This document shows, in pieces, positions 9,101 through 18,859 of a DNA stretch of 64,000 bases. The translations under genes and the position numbers were made by a program. The notes under the pieces were generated by a model. It saw only the letters and a list, made by a program, of their open reading frames with translations. It had not been told where the DNA came from and ran no database searches. This stretch comes from Hylemonella gracilis. GTDB taxonomy: Bacteria > Pseudomonadota > Gammaproteobacteria > Burkholderiales > Burkholderiaceae_C. The stretch covers positions 2,009,501 through 2,073,500 of the forward strand of contig NZ_CP031395.1 in assembly GCF_004328645.1 (NCBI RefSeq), read 5' to 3'. Each line of letters starts with the position of its first letter. Positions within the stretch are counted from its first letter, which is position 1.

Positions 9101-10303
9101 TCAACGTGGTTTGCCCGGATCCTTCACGTTCGGGATGGTGGCGATCTCCATGTTGTAAAGCTGATTGCCCAGATCCTTGCGCCGTTCGACACGGCGGATG
9201 TAGATGTTGTGGATGACATCGCGTGTCTCCGGATCGATGCGCACGGGCCCGCGTGGGCTGTCGAAACTCAGGCCTTTCATGGCCGCGAGCAGCGCTTCGC
9301 CCGAGGTGTTGCCCTGGGTCTTGCGCAGCGCCTCCATGATCACGTGCATGCCATCGTAGGCGCCCACGGCCATGAAGTTGGGGCGCGCACCGGGCACGGC
9401 TTTCTGGAAGGCCGCGACGTAGGCGCGGTTCACGGGCGAGTCGTGCGCGGCCGAGTAGTGGTGCGCGGTCACGATACCCAGGGCTTCGTCGCCCAGGCTG
9501 TTGAGGAGGTCGTCGTCCGTCACGCTGCCTTCGGCGATGATGCGTATGCCCGCCTGCGGCAGGCCGCGTTCGGTGAACTGCTTGATCAGGACCGCGCCCA
9601 CGCCCGCCGGCACGAAGGTGAAGAGCGCATCGGGCTGAAGGTCGCGCACCTTCTGCAGAAAGGGCGCGAAATCCGGATTGCGCAAGGGCACGCGCAGGGT
9701 TTCCACGACCGTGCCGCCCTGGTCCGTGAAACGTTCCTTGAAATACTTTTCGGAATCGATGCCGGGCGCGTAATCGCTGACCAGGCTGACGACCCGACGG
9801 ATCCGGTTCTGCCGGGCCCAGTCGGCCAGGGGCAGCACGACCTGGGGCACGGTGAAGCTGCTGCGCACGATGTAGGGCGAGGCCTCGGTGATGCTGGAAG
9901 TGGCGGCGGCCATCACGACCATGGGGGTCTTGGTCTGCGTGGCCATGGGCGCGACCGCGAAGGCCAGGGGCGTCAAGCCGAAGCCGGCCAGCACATGCAC
10001 CTTGTCGGTCACCAGCAGTTCCTGGGCCAGCCGCTTGGCCACATCCGGCGTGGCCATGTCGTCCTTGACGATAAGCTGGACCTTGCGGCCGGCCACCGTG
10101 TCGCCGTGCTGCGCCAGATAGAGTCGCGCGCCGGCCTCCAGTTGCTTGCCGGTGGCGCTGAAGGGGCCGGTCAGCGGCAGCAGCAGACCGATGCGCAAGG
10201 CCTGGTCGTCCTGGGCCCGGGCGGGGCCGTCGAGCGAGAAGACCAAGACAAATCCCAGCAGCCAAGGGGCGAGCCAGGCCGAAAGCAGGTGTCGTTTGTT
10301 CAT
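9101..10303 (-). CDS. Branched-chain amino-acid-type ABC receptor (LivK family), orphan
   Basis: Periplasmic solute-binding protein of the LivK/Peripla_BP_6 class, 400 aa. ATG at 10303 follows GGAGACACCCCC. It has a hydrophobic signal peptide ending at AAR-AQDD or similar near residue 30, then the family core (LRIGLLLPLTGPFSATGKQL, VVMAAATSSITEASPYIVRS, YDGMHVIMEALRKTQG). It is clearly paralogous to the livK at 34084-35253, sharing long identical stretches such as NPDFAPFLQKVRDL. No permease or ATPase genes adjoin it, so it may feed a transporter encoded elsewhere. Ligand is unknown; aromatic acids or amino acids are equally possible. Confidence 0.88.
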   Translation of the reverse strand: MNKRHLLSAWLAPWLLGFVLVFSLDGPARAQDDQALRIGLLLPLTGPFSATGKQLEAGARLYLAQHGDTVAGRKVQLIVKDDMATPDVAKRLAQELLVTDKVHVLAGFGLTPLAFAVAPMATQTKTPMVVMAAATSSITEASPYIVRSSFTVPQVVLPLADWARQNRIRRVVSLVSDYAPGIDSEKYFKERFTDQGGTVVETLRVPLRNPDFAPFLQKVRDLQPDALFTFVPAGVGAVLIKQFTERGLPQAGIRIIAEGSVTDDDLLNSLGDEALGIVTAHHYSAAHDSPVNRAYVAAFQKAVPGARPNFMAVGAYDGMHVIMEALRKTQGNTSGEALLAAMKGLSFDSPRGPVRIDPETRDVIHNIYIRRVERRKDLGNQLYNMEIATIPNVKDPGKPR

Positions 10304-10382
10304 GGGGGTGTCTCCGGAATGCGTGATGTGGCGCCTCGACGCGGACGCCATCACGGCGGAGGTTAACTCAGACGCGGGGATG

Positions 10383-11777
10383 CTATGTTTTTCGCAGCAC
10401 GCGCCAGAGCATGAACCAGAAGGACGCGGCCGCCAGCGCCAGGGCCAGTGCGCCGCCCGCCCAGAAAGCCACGGGCGTGCCCATGGCCGGCCAGGGTCCC
10501 AGGCCCAGGTAAGCCAGTCGGTAGCCACCATAAAGCCCCAGGCCCCAGAGCAACAGGCCGTAGACCACGAAGGGTGCGACGGTGATGCGCCAGCAGCGCA
10601 GCAGGAAGGCACCGAGCGATTGCAGGCCATCGAACAGGTGGTAGAGCGCGACCCAGGCCAGCAAGGGCGTGGCCAGGGCCCGTGTTTCGGCGCCGGGCGC
10701 GTACAGCGCCGCCAAGGGGCCACGCAGCAGGGCGAGCAGGGTCGCGAGCAGCAAGGCGCTGCCAGCCACCAGGCCCAGGCCGATGCGCACGGCCTGGCGC
10801 GCCTGCGCGGGCTGGTTCGCTCCCAGCCAGTAGCTGGTGCGTGCGCTGCTGGCGATGCCGATCGCCAATGGCATCATGTAGAGCACCCCGGCGATGTTGG
10901 CGGCGATCTGGTGCGCGGCGGCGGCGGCCGTTCCCAGGCGCGCGACGAACAGCGCCATCAGCGTGAAGGAGGTCACTTCGACCAGGATGGACAGCCCGCT
11001 GGGCAGGCCCATGCGCAGGAAACCCGTGAGTACCTGGCGATCGGGCCGGCCCGGTCGACGCCAGAGTTGGTAGGGTCGATACAGTGGCCGCGTGCGCAGC
11101 AGCCAAAAGGCGAGCGACAGCAGAATCAGCTGCACCGTCAGGGTGGCCCAGGCACAGCCCGCAGCGCCCTGCGGGTGCAGGCCCAGACCTCCCAGCGTGA
11201 ACCAGATGGAGAGAGGGATCTTCAGTCCGAGCGACCCCAGTTGCAGCCAAGTCACCCCTTGCGGATGGCCCAGGCTCTGGTTGAGCGTGGCGAACAGGCG
11301 GAACAGCAGCGCGACGGGCAGGGCCAGCGCCAGCACCGCCAGGTAGTGGGTGACTTCGCCGCGCAGGGCCTCGGGCACCTGGGCCCAGGCCAGCAGCGGA
11401 CCAGGCGTGAGCAGCAGGGTCATGCCCAGCAGGGACAACCCAGCCCAGAGGTAAATCGACTGACGCAGGGAATGGCCGAGGCGCTGGGTCGCCGCAGGGT
11501 CCGTGGCTCGCGTTTCCTGCCTGTCGCCATTGCGCTGGCTGGCGCCATGCAGCTCAGCCCAGACGGGCAGCAAGGCCTGCAGCACGCCCATGAGGCTGAC
11601 GTAGACACTCATGTAGATCGCGGCGCCGACCGACAGCGCCGCCAGGGAGCTTTCGGAAAAACGCCCGGCGACCAGGGTGTCGGTCACGCCGTAGGCGATG
11701 GTGGCCAGTTGACCGGCCAGTACCGTCAGGGCGTGGCGGGTCACGATGCCCAGTTCACTCTTGCGTGGTGCGGTCAC
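10383..11777 (-). CDS. MATE-family multidrug/toxin efflux transporter
   Basis: Inner-membrane antiporter with about 12 hydrophobic segments. The N-terminal SELGIVTRHALTVLAGQLATIAYGVTDTLVAGRFS and the repeated internal half (GLPSGLSILVEVTSFTLMALFVARLG) are typical of the MATE/DinF-NorM fold. Start is not certain: GTG 11777 gives 464 aa, the usual size, and lies 25 bases after the upstream gene; GTG 11744 is an alternative. A longer open frame to 11924 would overlap the upstream gene. Substrate cannot be told from sequence. Likely co-transcribed with the glycosyltransferase upstream. Confidence 0.87.
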   Translation of the reverse strand: MTAPRKSELGIVTRHALTVLAGQLATIAYGVTDTLVAGRFSESSLAALSVGAAIYMSVYVSLMGVLQALLPVWAELHGASQRNGDRQETRATDPAATQRLGHSLRQSIYLWAGLSLLGMTLLLTPGPLLAWAQVPEALRGEVTHYLAVLALALPVALLFRLFATLNQSLGHPQGVTWLQLGSLGLKIPLSIWFTLGGLGLHPQGAAGCAWATLTVQLILLSLAFWLLRTRPLYRPYQLWRRPGRPDRQVLTGFLRMGLPSGLSILVEVTSFTLMALFVARLGTAAAAAHQIAANIAGVLYMMPLAIGIASSARTSYWLGANQPAQARQAVRIGLGLVAGSALLLATLLALLRGPLAALYAPGAETRALATPLLAWVALYHLFDGLQSLGAFLLRCWRITVAPFVVYGLLLWGLGLYGGYRLAYLGLGPWPAMGTPVAFWAGGALALALAAASFWFMLWRVLRKT

Positions 11778-11802
11778 ACGGATGCGGGGCGTACCGAGGG
11801 AT

Positions 11803-13556
11803 TCAGGGCAGACGGCGCAGCACCCACAGGCCGTCCTCGCCGCCGGGGCGAGGATGTTCCAGCAGTGCCACGCGCTGCCAATGCGCGCCATCCACCAGGC
11901 CGGGCGTTTGCTGCAGCTTGTCACGGTCGATCACCAGCCAAGTGCAGCGGTTGGCGTCGGTCAGTGGCTCCAATCCGGAGGTGAGCACCACGTGGCTGTG
12001 GAACTGCAAGGCCGCCACTTGGGCGCGCGACAGGCCGAACCAGGCCAGGCAGGGCTTCTGCGTGGTGTTGGGTGCGGTTCCTTGGGTAGGGCTGGTCTGG
12101 ATGACGGTGTCCATGCGCTGCACCAACGGCCCATAGCTGCGGGCGTGGTCAAGCGGTGGCATCCACAGGGTGGTCAGCAGCAGCCAGCACAGCGTCACCC
12201 CCCCGCGGGCAGCACCATGCTTTTCCAGAGCGCCGCCTGGTGGCGGCCGATGCGCCATTTGACGAGCCAGGCCCAGATCAGCGTGCCCATCAGAGCGAAG
12301 ACGAAGGGCAGGATGATGAAACGCGGCACGAACAGCGGCGCCAGCTTCGCGATGTTGGCGGCGGGTTGGGGGGGCACACCGGTCTGCATGGCGATCCAGT
12401 AGGTCCAGATGAAGAGCGCGCAGAGGGTGAAAAACAGCAGCGTGAACCAGTCAATCAGGGCGGTCAAGCCACGGCTCATGGTCGGCAGGGCGAAGGCCGC
12501 GAGCGCGGCCAACGCGGGCAGGGCCAGCAGCAGGGCTCGATCACCCGCGGATGTCAGCATGGTGGTGCCCACCGTGAGCAGTGCCCAGCACAGCGGCAAC
12601 GACAGGTGCCGACTGGGCTGATGGGCCAGCAACTGCCCTTGCCAGCGCCACAGGGTCCAGAGCACCAGCGGCCATACCGGCCAGGTGAACCACAGCAGCA
12701 TGCGGCCCAGCCCCTGCCACCGCAGCGGCGAGTCGGGCAGGCCGAACTCGCTCCAGCGCAGCCCCCAGTGCCAGAGGTTCAGCACGGTGGAGAGTGCCGC
12801 AATGAAAACCGTCAAGGCCAGCAGTCGCCACAGGCCATGGCGATGGCGGCTGGGGTTTTCCTGGGCCTGGGCGCGGTCCAGAGCGTGGAAGAGCAGCCCT
12901 CCCGCGGACAGCAGCAGGGCCAGGATGGGCGCACCCGAGAGCGTCAGGCCTGTGAGCCCGGCCCCAGCTGACAGCATGGGCAACCAGCGATGGTAGGGCA
13001 GGGCCGCATAGGCAAAGAAGCTGAGCGTGACGAAACAGAGTTGGGCCGTCGCGGGGGTGGTTTCGTGCGCCAACTGAGCCAGACCCAGGCAGGCGATGAA
13101 GGCCAGCAGGCCGCCATCGGCGAGCGCACGGGCGTAATCCCTGGGCTCGGCCTCGCCGCCGAAGGCGAAGCTGACGGGTTGTGCCAGGGGGCTGCGCGCC
13201 AGGTAATAGATGCCGTACCAGACGCAGAGCAGCGTGAGCAGGAGCAGCAGAATGAAGGGGATGCGTGCTGCGAAGCCCGGGTTGATCCAGTCAGGCGCCA
13301 ATTGGAGTGCCCAGGCACCAAGCCAGTAGGGAAGCAGCCCTTCTCCGTCGGGCGGCATGCCGCCAAGCCGCGGAGCCAGCCAATCCGTGTGGCCCGCCGC
13401 CAATTCGGCCATGTAGCCGAAGGCGGTGATGTCGGCGCGCTTCCACGGCGTGCGCCCGATGAAGCCGGGCAGGGCATAGGCCAGGCAGAGCAGCCAGAGC
13501 GCGAGACGCGGCAACCGTCGGACGGCACCTTGGGCAACGATGGCGGGATTGGTCAC
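11803..13556 (-). pseudogene. Membrane GT-C/ArnT-like glycosyltransferase, frameshifted at a G7 tract
   Basis: Polytopic membrane protein resembling family-39/83 lipid-linked-sugar transferases. GTG 13556 begins a 453-residue frame with an acidic residue in the first periplasmic loop (WKRADITAFGYMAEL) and about ten membrane helices, ending at TGA 12195. The rest of the protein (VTLCWLLLTTLWMP and a soluble C-terminus to 11803) continues in the -1 frame, joined exactly at seven Gs (12204-12198 on the minus strand). One extra G restores a protein of about 584 aa, a normal length. Explanations are sequencing error, mutation, slippage-based phase variation or programmed -1 frameshifting. Function is inferred from fold and hydropathy only. 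Confidence 0.65.
12198..12204 (-). other. Seven-G homopolymer at frameshift site
   Basis: In the zero frame the minus strand reads GCG-GGG-GGG-TGA. Backing up one base gives GTG-ACG-CTG and continues the membrane protein. The codon pair G-GGG-GGG is an ideal slippage context for polymerase or ribosome, but also an ideal place for a base-calling error. Confidence 0.8.
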
Positions 13557-13625
13557 GGTGGCGGGATGATATAGACCGGATGTCGCGCTACGGTATCCGG
13601 ATCAACAAGGAATAAGACGGGAGAA

Positions 13626-13657
13626 ACAAAAAAGGCAGCCCTGGACTGGCTGCCTTT
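13626..13657 (-). terminator. Rho-independent terminator of rpmE2
   Basis: Perfect 10-base stem AAAGGCAGCC (13631-13640) / GGCTGCCTTT (13648-13657) with a 7-base loop. On the minus strand it is followed by a T-rich run (stem TTT plus TTTGTTTC). It lies 34 bases past the rpmE2 stop. Confidence 0.85.
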
Positions 13658-13691
13658 CTGCCTGCGACCCGGGGTCGGGTCCGACGTGCGC

Positions 13692-13949
13692 TTACTTGGC
13701 AGCGGTCTTGCCGTAACGGTTGCGGAACTTCTCGACGCGGCCACCCATGTTGTCGACGGACTTCTGCGTGCCCGTGTAGAAGGGGTGCGATTCGCTCGAG
13801 GTATCCAGCTTGAACAGGGGCAACTCGCGGCCGTCGTCCAGCTTGATGGTTTCCTTGGCCGGCGCGCAGGAACGGGTCACGAACTGGAAGTTGTTGGACA
13901 GGTCCAGGAAACAGACTTCGCGGTAGTTCGGGTGAATGCCTTCTTTCAT
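13692..13949 (-). CDS. rpmE2: 50S ribosomal protein L31 type B
   Basis: Large-subunit ribosomal protein, 85 aa, starting MKEGIHPNYREVCF with SHPFYTGTQK and the C-terminal VEKFRNRYGK. It is the zinc-free 'C-minus' form: it lacks the CxxC pairs of type-A L31 and keeps a single Cys near residue 13. It lies downstream of rho on the same strand, with its own terminator. Confidence 0.97.
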   Translation of the reverse strand: MKEGIHPNYREVCFLDLSNNFQFVTRSCAPAKETIKLDDGRELPLFKLDTSSESHPFYTGTQKSVDNMGGRVEKFRNRYGKTAAK

Positions 13950-14006
13950 GATGCTTCCTTCTCGATACCCTGAAGGTATCCGTAAATACGGGAGCCGGAC
14001 CAGCCA

Positions 14007-14025
14007 TGCGCAAACCGTTTGCGCA
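14007..14025. promoter_or_regulatory. Perfect 19-base inverted repeat between rho and rpmE2
   Basis: TGCGCAAAC-C-GTTTGCGCA is a perfect dyad in the 157-base rho-rpmE2 spacer. With a one-base centre it is better suited to protein binding than to an RNA hairpin, and there is no T-run. It sits upstream of rpmE2, so an operator is possible; a Zur-type site would make sense for a zinc-free L31, but the sequence does not prove it. Confidence 0.4.
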
Positions 14026-14106
14026 CTACGAATTCTGGGCTACTTTCCGCAAAGTCGACGATTATAGCAACCTGGTTGGTTCAAGGGTGCATGGCCCGGG
14101 GCTGGG

Positions 14107-15372
14107 TCAGCCGCCTCGGCGCATCATGTCGAAGAACTCGTTGTTGGTCTTCGTGGCGCGCATCTGCTTGAGCACCATTTCCATGGCCTCGATCTCGTCC
14201 ATGTTGTAGAGGAACTGGCGCAGGATGCGGGTCTTTTGCAGGATCTCGGGTTGCAGCAGCAGCTCCTCGCGGCGCGTGCCGCTGCGGCTGAGCTGAATCG
14301 AGGGGAAGACGCGCTTCTCGTAAAGGCGGCGGTCCAGGTGGATTTCGCTGTTGCCTGTGCCCTTGAATTCTTCAAAGATCACTTCGTCCATGCGGCTGCC
14401 CGTGTCGACCAGCGCGGTGGCGATGATGGTCAGCGAGCCGCCTTCCTCCACGTTGCGCGCCGCGCCCAGGAAACGCTTGGGGCGCTGCAGGGCGTTGGCG
14501 TCCACGCCGCCCGTCAGCACCTTGCCCGAGGACGGGACCACGTTGTTGTAGGCACGGGCCAGGCGGGTGATGGAGTCCAGCAGGATCACCACGTCTTTTT
14601 TCAATTCCACCAGGCGCTTCGCGCGCTCGATCACCATTTCGGCCACGTGCACGTGGCGAGCCGCGGGTTCGTCGAAGGTGGAGGCGATGACCTCGCCCTT
14701 GACGGTGCGCTGCATCTCGGTCACTTCTTCCGGGCGCTCGTCCACCAGCAGCACCATCATGTGACTGTCAGGGTAGTTGGCGGCGATCGCGTGGGCCATG
14801 TGCTGCATCATCACCGTCTTGCCGCTCTTGGGCGGCGCGACCAGCAGGGCGCGCTGGCCCTTGCCGATGGGGGCGATGATGTCGATGATGCGGCCGGTGA
14901 TGTTCTCGTCGCTTTTCAGGTTGTCCTGTTCCAGCTTCATCTGCACCTTGGGGAACAGCGGCGTCAGGTTCTCGAACATCACCTTGTGCTTGTTCTGCTC
15001 GGGGCCTCCGCCGTTGACCTTGTCCAGCTTGTTCAGCGCGAAGTAGCGCTCGCCGTCCTTGGGCGTGCGCACATCGCCTTCGATCAGGTCGCCCGTGTGC
15101 AGATTGAAACGCCGCACCTGGCTGGGGCTGATGTAGATGTCGTCCGTGCTCGCCGTGTAGCTCGAATCCGGGCTGCGCAGGAAACCGAAGCCGTCGGGCA
15201 GGATTTCCAGCACGCCGTCGGCGTAGACCGTTTCGCCCGCCTTGGCGCGCTTCTTGATGATGGCGAACATCAGCTCCTGCTTGCGCATGCGGCCGGTGTT
15301 CTCGATTTCGAGCGCTTCGGCCTGCTGCAGCAATTCGGAGACGTGCAGGGCCTTGAGTTCGTTGATGTGCAT
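14107..15372 (-). CDS. rho: Transcription termination factor Rho
   Basis: Hexameric RNA-dependent ATPase/helicase that ends transcription, 421 aa (family about 420). ATG 15372 follows GAGGGAACCC; an upstream in-frame extension to 15558 lacks Rho character. The N-terminal RNA-binding domain ([15 protein letters not shown], then RNP motif DGFGFLR) precedes Walker A APPKSGKT (about residue 178), Walker [18 protein letters not shown] and the Q/R-loop region. Neighbours are trxA upstream and rpmE2 downstream. A 160-base leader precedes it after the trxA terminator, in keeping with rho autoregulation. Confidence 0.98.
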   Translation of the reverse strand: MHINELKALHVSELLQQAEALEIENTGRMRKQELMFAIIKKRAKAGETVYADGVLEILPDGFGFLRSPDSSYTASTDDIYISPSQVRRFNLHTGDLIEGDVRTPKDGERYFALNKLDKVNGGGPEQNKHKVMFENLTPLFPKVQMKLEQDNLKSDENITGRIIDIIAPIGKGQRALLVAPPKSGKTVMMQHMAHAIAANYPDSHMMVLLVDERPEEVTEMQRTVKGEVIASTFDEPAARHVHVAEMVIERAKRLVELKKDVVILLDSITRLARAYNNVVPSSGKVLTGGVDANALQRPKRFLGAARNVEEGGSLTIIATALVDTGSRMDEVIFEEFKGTGNSEIHLDRRLYEKRVFPSIQLSRSGTRREELLLQPEILQKTRILRQFLYNMDEIEAMEMVLKQMRATKTNNEFFDMMRRGG

Positions 15373-15553
15373 GGGTTCCCTCGGTAGGGAGTCGGTGGAA
15401 ACAGGGGGGAGGGTGAACGGTGAGTACCAGGCCGGGCTTGACGTGGGTGGTCGGCCTGCCGGACTCTGATCGGCGGCCATGCGGGTCACCGATGAATGGC
15501 GCGGATTATGACAGGAAAAAAGTCGCGTCCGTGCATGTCGTCGGCGCGGACAC

Positions 15554-15596
15554 GCCAAAAAGAAAAACGACCGTGCTCCTGGGGGAGGACGGTCGT
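15554..15596 (-). terminator. Rho-independent terminator of trxA
   Basis: ACGACCGT (15567-15574) pairs with ACGGTCGT (15589-15596) around an internal TCCT/AGGA-like helix. On the minus strand it is followed by TTTTCTTTTTGG. It separates trxA from rho transcription. Confidence 0.85.
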
Positions 15597-15636
15597 CGTC
15601 GTTCCGTCCCGGCCGGGTGACCGGGGCGGAAGAAGA

Positions 15637-15972
15637 TCAGGCGGCAAGCTGCTGGTCGATGAAGGCAGTCAACTGGGCCTTGCTCATGGCCCCCACCTTG
15701 GTGGCGGCAAGCTGGCCGTCCTTGAACAGCATCAACGTCGGGATGCCGCGGATGCCGAACTTGGCCGGGATGTCACGGTTTTCGTCAACGTTGAGCTTGG
15801 CGATCTGCAGCTTGCCCTGGTAGGTGCCGGCCACTTCGTCCAGGACGGGCGCGATCATCTTGCAGGGACCGCACCATTCGGCCCAGTAGTCCACCAGCAC
15901 GGGCTGGCTGGCGTTCAGGACGTCGGCTTCGAAGGAAGCGTCGGAAACATGCTTGATGAGTTCGCTGGCCAT
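15637..15972 (-). CDS. trxA: Thioredoxin TrxA
   Basis: Small cytoplasmic disulfide reductase, 111 aa. The active site WCGPC has C34 and C37, with the cis-proline segment [15 protein letters not shown] downstream. ATG 15972 is preceded by AAGGAG. The trxA-rho neighbourhood is widely conserved in proteobacteria. The 130-base gap to divergent addB should hold both promoters; no clear hexamers were resolved. Confidence 0.97.
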   Translation of the reverse strand: MASELIKHVSDASFEADVLNASQPVLVDYWAEWCGPCKMIAPVLDEVAGTYQGKLQIAKLNVDENRDIPAKFGIRGIPTLMLFKDGQLAATKVGAMSKAQLTAFIDQQLAA

Positions 15973-16102
15973 GGAAAGCTCCTTGATGTGCCGTGGATGG
16001 CGATGAATATGAAGTACGGGTCTGGCCTAGATGGGTCGGCTTGCCTCAATATCAAGGCAACCGGGCGATACGGCTACAGTGCGCGGCATTGTGACAGAAA
16101 GC

Positions 16103-18859
16103 ATGAATCATCGTTGGCGGCGCTGGCTTGAGGCGGTCGCCGAATCGCTGCGCGCACGCGGGGTCCATCCGGCCCGGGCCGTGGTGCTGCTGCCCTACGC
16201 GCAGCTCATGCCGGTGGCGGCGCGCCTGTGGGGTGCGCGATACCCCGTGGGCTTCGCACCGCGCTTCGAAACCACGCAGAACTGGGCCCAGGCCCTGGCC
16301 GGCACGCTCGCTGGCACAGGCGCATCGACGCCGGGCCAGGACGGCGCGGATCTGCGTTTCAAGCCAGCCCTCGACTTGCTGACGGCCCATGTGCTGTTGG
16401 AACAGGCCGGCCTGGGTGCCCAGGCTGCGGTGGCGGCGCCACTCTTGCTCGAGGCCGCCCAGCAACTGGCCCCGCTCGCGGCGGCGCAGCCGCCCGCGCA
16501 ACGGGTCGCCTGGGGCCAGCGTGCCAGCCATGCAGCCCGCACGGGCCTCGAGGACGGCCTGGAAGGCCAGGTCTTGCGGTTGGAAGCCGCGGTCGCGCAG
16601 ATCGCCGTGGCATGGGTCGTGAATTCTTCCTATGGCAGCGATGTGTTTTTTTCATCGGAGGTCCGGACCTCGACCGATGGCCTGCTGGTCTTGCCCGGCC
16701 TGCAGCCGGACCCACTGGTCGAGGGGCTGCGCCAGGCCTGGGGCGATGACCTGGTGCTGCTGGATCCGACCGTGCTGCCCGGAGAAACGGCGTCGGATAC
16801 CCCTGTCCGTGCGCCTGTGTCCCTGCATGCGGCGACGGATGCCGCCGACGAGGCGGAGCGCGCCGCCGCCTGCATCCTGCGCCACCTGCAGGCGGGGCGT
16901 GTCCCGGTTGCCGTCGCCGTCATCGATCGGGCGCTCACGCGCCGGGTGCGCGCCATGCTGGCGCGCCACGGCGTGCAGATGCGCGACGAGACCGGGTGGA
17001 AGTTGTCCACCACGCGCGCGGGCGCGCAAGTGATGGCCGCGCTGCGCGCTTGCGCTCGGGATGCCAGCAGCGATGCCGTGCTCGACTGGCTCAAGCACGC
17101 GCCGGCCTGTGACGAGCTGGCCCTGCGCGCGCTGGAAGCTGCTTTGCGCCGCCAGCCACGGCGCTTGTGGCGGCATGCCGTGGCCGGGCTTGCCGAAGCG
17201 CGCCAAGGACGCGGCGCGGAGGACGAGATGCAGTCCTTGCTGCGTGACCTCGAAAGCTGGCGCGCCGCCATCATGGAAGGGCGAGGCACGCGCACCCTGC
17301 AGGAATGGCTTGATGCGCTGCAAGCCCAACTGAGCCTCTGCGGCCTCTGGGACACGCTGATGCAGGACGAGGCGGGGCGTGAGCTGGCGGGCGCCCTGCA
17401 TTACGCGCTGGACGAAACCGGCCGCGCCGCGCCACGACTGCCTGCCGAAGCGCTCTGGGCGCGCCGCCGCTGGTCCTTGAGTGAGTTCACGAGCTGGGTG
17501 GACCGGGCGCTGGAGTCCGCGATCTTCAAGCCCGCCTACCCCTTGCGCGAACAGGCCGTGTTGTTGCCCTTGGCGCAAATGCTGGGGCGTGATTTCGGTG
17601 CCATCGTGCTGCCCGGCTGCGACGAACGCAGTCTGCCCGCCGCGCCTGAGCCTGGCGGACCATGGACGGCCGCGCAGCGTGCCGCCCTGGGCCTGCCCAC
17701 CCGCGAGGCCTTGCAGGCCGCGCAAGAGGCGGCGTGGGAGGAGGCTTTGTCGCGCGCCTGTCCGGTCGACATCCTGTGGCGAGGCAGCGACGCGGACGGC
17801 GAACCATTGCTGGCCAGTTCCCTGGTCCAGAGGCTGCAGTTGGAAGCGCGGGCGCAAGGAGCGCGGCGCCTTGAAGTCGGGTTCAAGCCGCGGTCCGTGG
17901 CGGGTCTCGCTGCGACCGGGGACGCGATAAACCAGGGGAGCGAGATGTCCGATCCACGCGATCGGCGGGTCGTCGCACCCACGCCGACGCCCAGACCCGC
18001 GCCTCGCCTGCTGCCACCCTGGACCGAGGTGCTGCGGCCCGGGCGCCTGTCCGCCAGCGCCTACCAGGACCTGCGCCACTGTCCCTACCGTTTCCACGCC
18101 CTGCGTCTGCTGGGTTTGCGTGAAGCCGAGGAGATCGAAGGCGAACTGGACAAGCGCGATTTCGGGCTCTGGCTGCATGCCGTGTTGCAAACCTTCCACG
18201 CCCAGGACTTGCCCGATGGCGCCAGCCGGGAGGCTCGGGCCACGCGCCTGGACGCCGCGGCGCAAGCCGTGGCGCGCGAGCAGCGCCTGGCCGACGATGA
18301 GTTCCTGCCCTTCCAGGCCGCGTGGCCGCGACTGCGTGACGGCTATCTCGATTGGTTGGCCACGCACGAGGCCGAAGGCTGGCGCTTCGCGCTCGGCGAA
18401 CACCCGGCCGAACAGGCCTTGACGCTCGTCACGCTGTTCGGCCGCCTCGACCGGGTGGACCGGGCCTCGGGGGGGCTGATGGTGATGGACTACAAGACCG
18501 AGGCCGAGCAGACCACCCGTGCCCGCGTGAAGGAGGCGCTCGAAGACACGCAACTTGCGTTCTACGCGGCGCTGTTGCCCGAGCCTGGGATCGGGGGCGG
18601 GGGGCTTGCGTCCGTGCCCGGTGCCAGCGATGAAGGCGGGGCTGGCCTGCGCGCGGCCTATGTCAATGTGGGCGAGGGAGAGACCCGCTTGCATGAGCAG
18701 CCGGAGATCGCGCAGGCCCGCGCGGCCTTGCTGGAAGGGCTGGTGCATGACCTCACGCGCATCGGCCAGGGCGCGCCCCTGCCGCCTCTGGGCGAGGGGG
18801 CCGTCTGCGATACCTGCGCCGCGCGCGGTCTGTGCCGCAAGGATTTCTGGAATGAATAA
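16103..18859 (+). CDS. addB: AddB-type PD-(D/E)XK nuclease subunit
   Basis: Partner of the AddA helicase-nuclease in double-strand-break end processing. The C-terminus carries the nuclease core (GLMVMDYKTEAEQ near residue 795) and an iron-sulfur staple: LRHCPYR plus CDTCAARGLC (C-x2-C-x5-C), diagnostic of the AddB nuclease domain. The N-terminal two-thirds is the inactivated helicase-like arm typical of beta-proteobacterial AddB. Start is uncertain: ATG 16103 is chosen, GTG 16091 is possible and an upstream frame to 16031 is unlikely. The stop overlaps the addA start region, indicating an operon. Confidence 0.85.
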   Translation: MNHRWRRWLEAVAESLRARGVHPARAVVLLPYAQLMPVAARLWGARYPVGFAPRFETTQNWAQALAGTLAGTGASTPGQDGADLRFKPALDLLTAHVLLEQAGLGAQAAVAAPLLLEAAQQLAPLAAAQPPAQRVAWGQRASHAARTGLEDGLEGQVLRLEAAVAQIAVAWVVNSSYGSDVFFSSEVRTSTDGLLVLPGLQPDPLVEGLRQAWGDDLVLLDPTVLPGETASDTPVRAPVSLHAATDAADEAERAAACILRHLQAGRVPVAVAVIDRALTRRVRAMLARHGVQMRDETGWKLSTTRAGAQVMAALRACARDASSDAVLDWLKHAPACDELALRALEAALRRQPRRLWRHAVAGLAEARQGRGAEDEMQSLLRDLESWRAAIMEGRGTRTLQEWLDALQAQLSLCGLWDTLMQDEAGRELAGALHYALDETGRAAPRLPAEALWARRRWSLSEFTSWVDRALESAIFKPAYPLREQAVLLPLAQMLGRDFGAIVLPGCDERSLPAAPEPGGPWTAAQRAALGLPTREALQAAQEAAWEEALSRACPVDILWRGSDADGEPLLASSLVQRLQLEARAQGARRLEVGFKPRSVAGLAATGDAINQGSEMSDPRDRRVVAPTPTPRPAPRLLPPWTEVLRPGRLSASAYQDLRHCPYRFHALRLLGLREAEEIEGELDKRDFGLWLHAVLQTFHAQDLPDGASREARATRLDAAAQAVAREQRLADDEFLPFQAAWPRLRDGYLDWLATHEAEGWRFALGEHPAEQALTLVTLFGRLDRVDRASGGLMVMDYKTEAEQTTRARVKEALEDTQLAFYAALLPEPGIGGGGLASVPGASDEGGAGLRAAYVNVGEGETRLHEQPEIAQARAALLEGLVHDLTRIGQGAPLPPLGEGAVCDTCAARGLCRKDFWNE

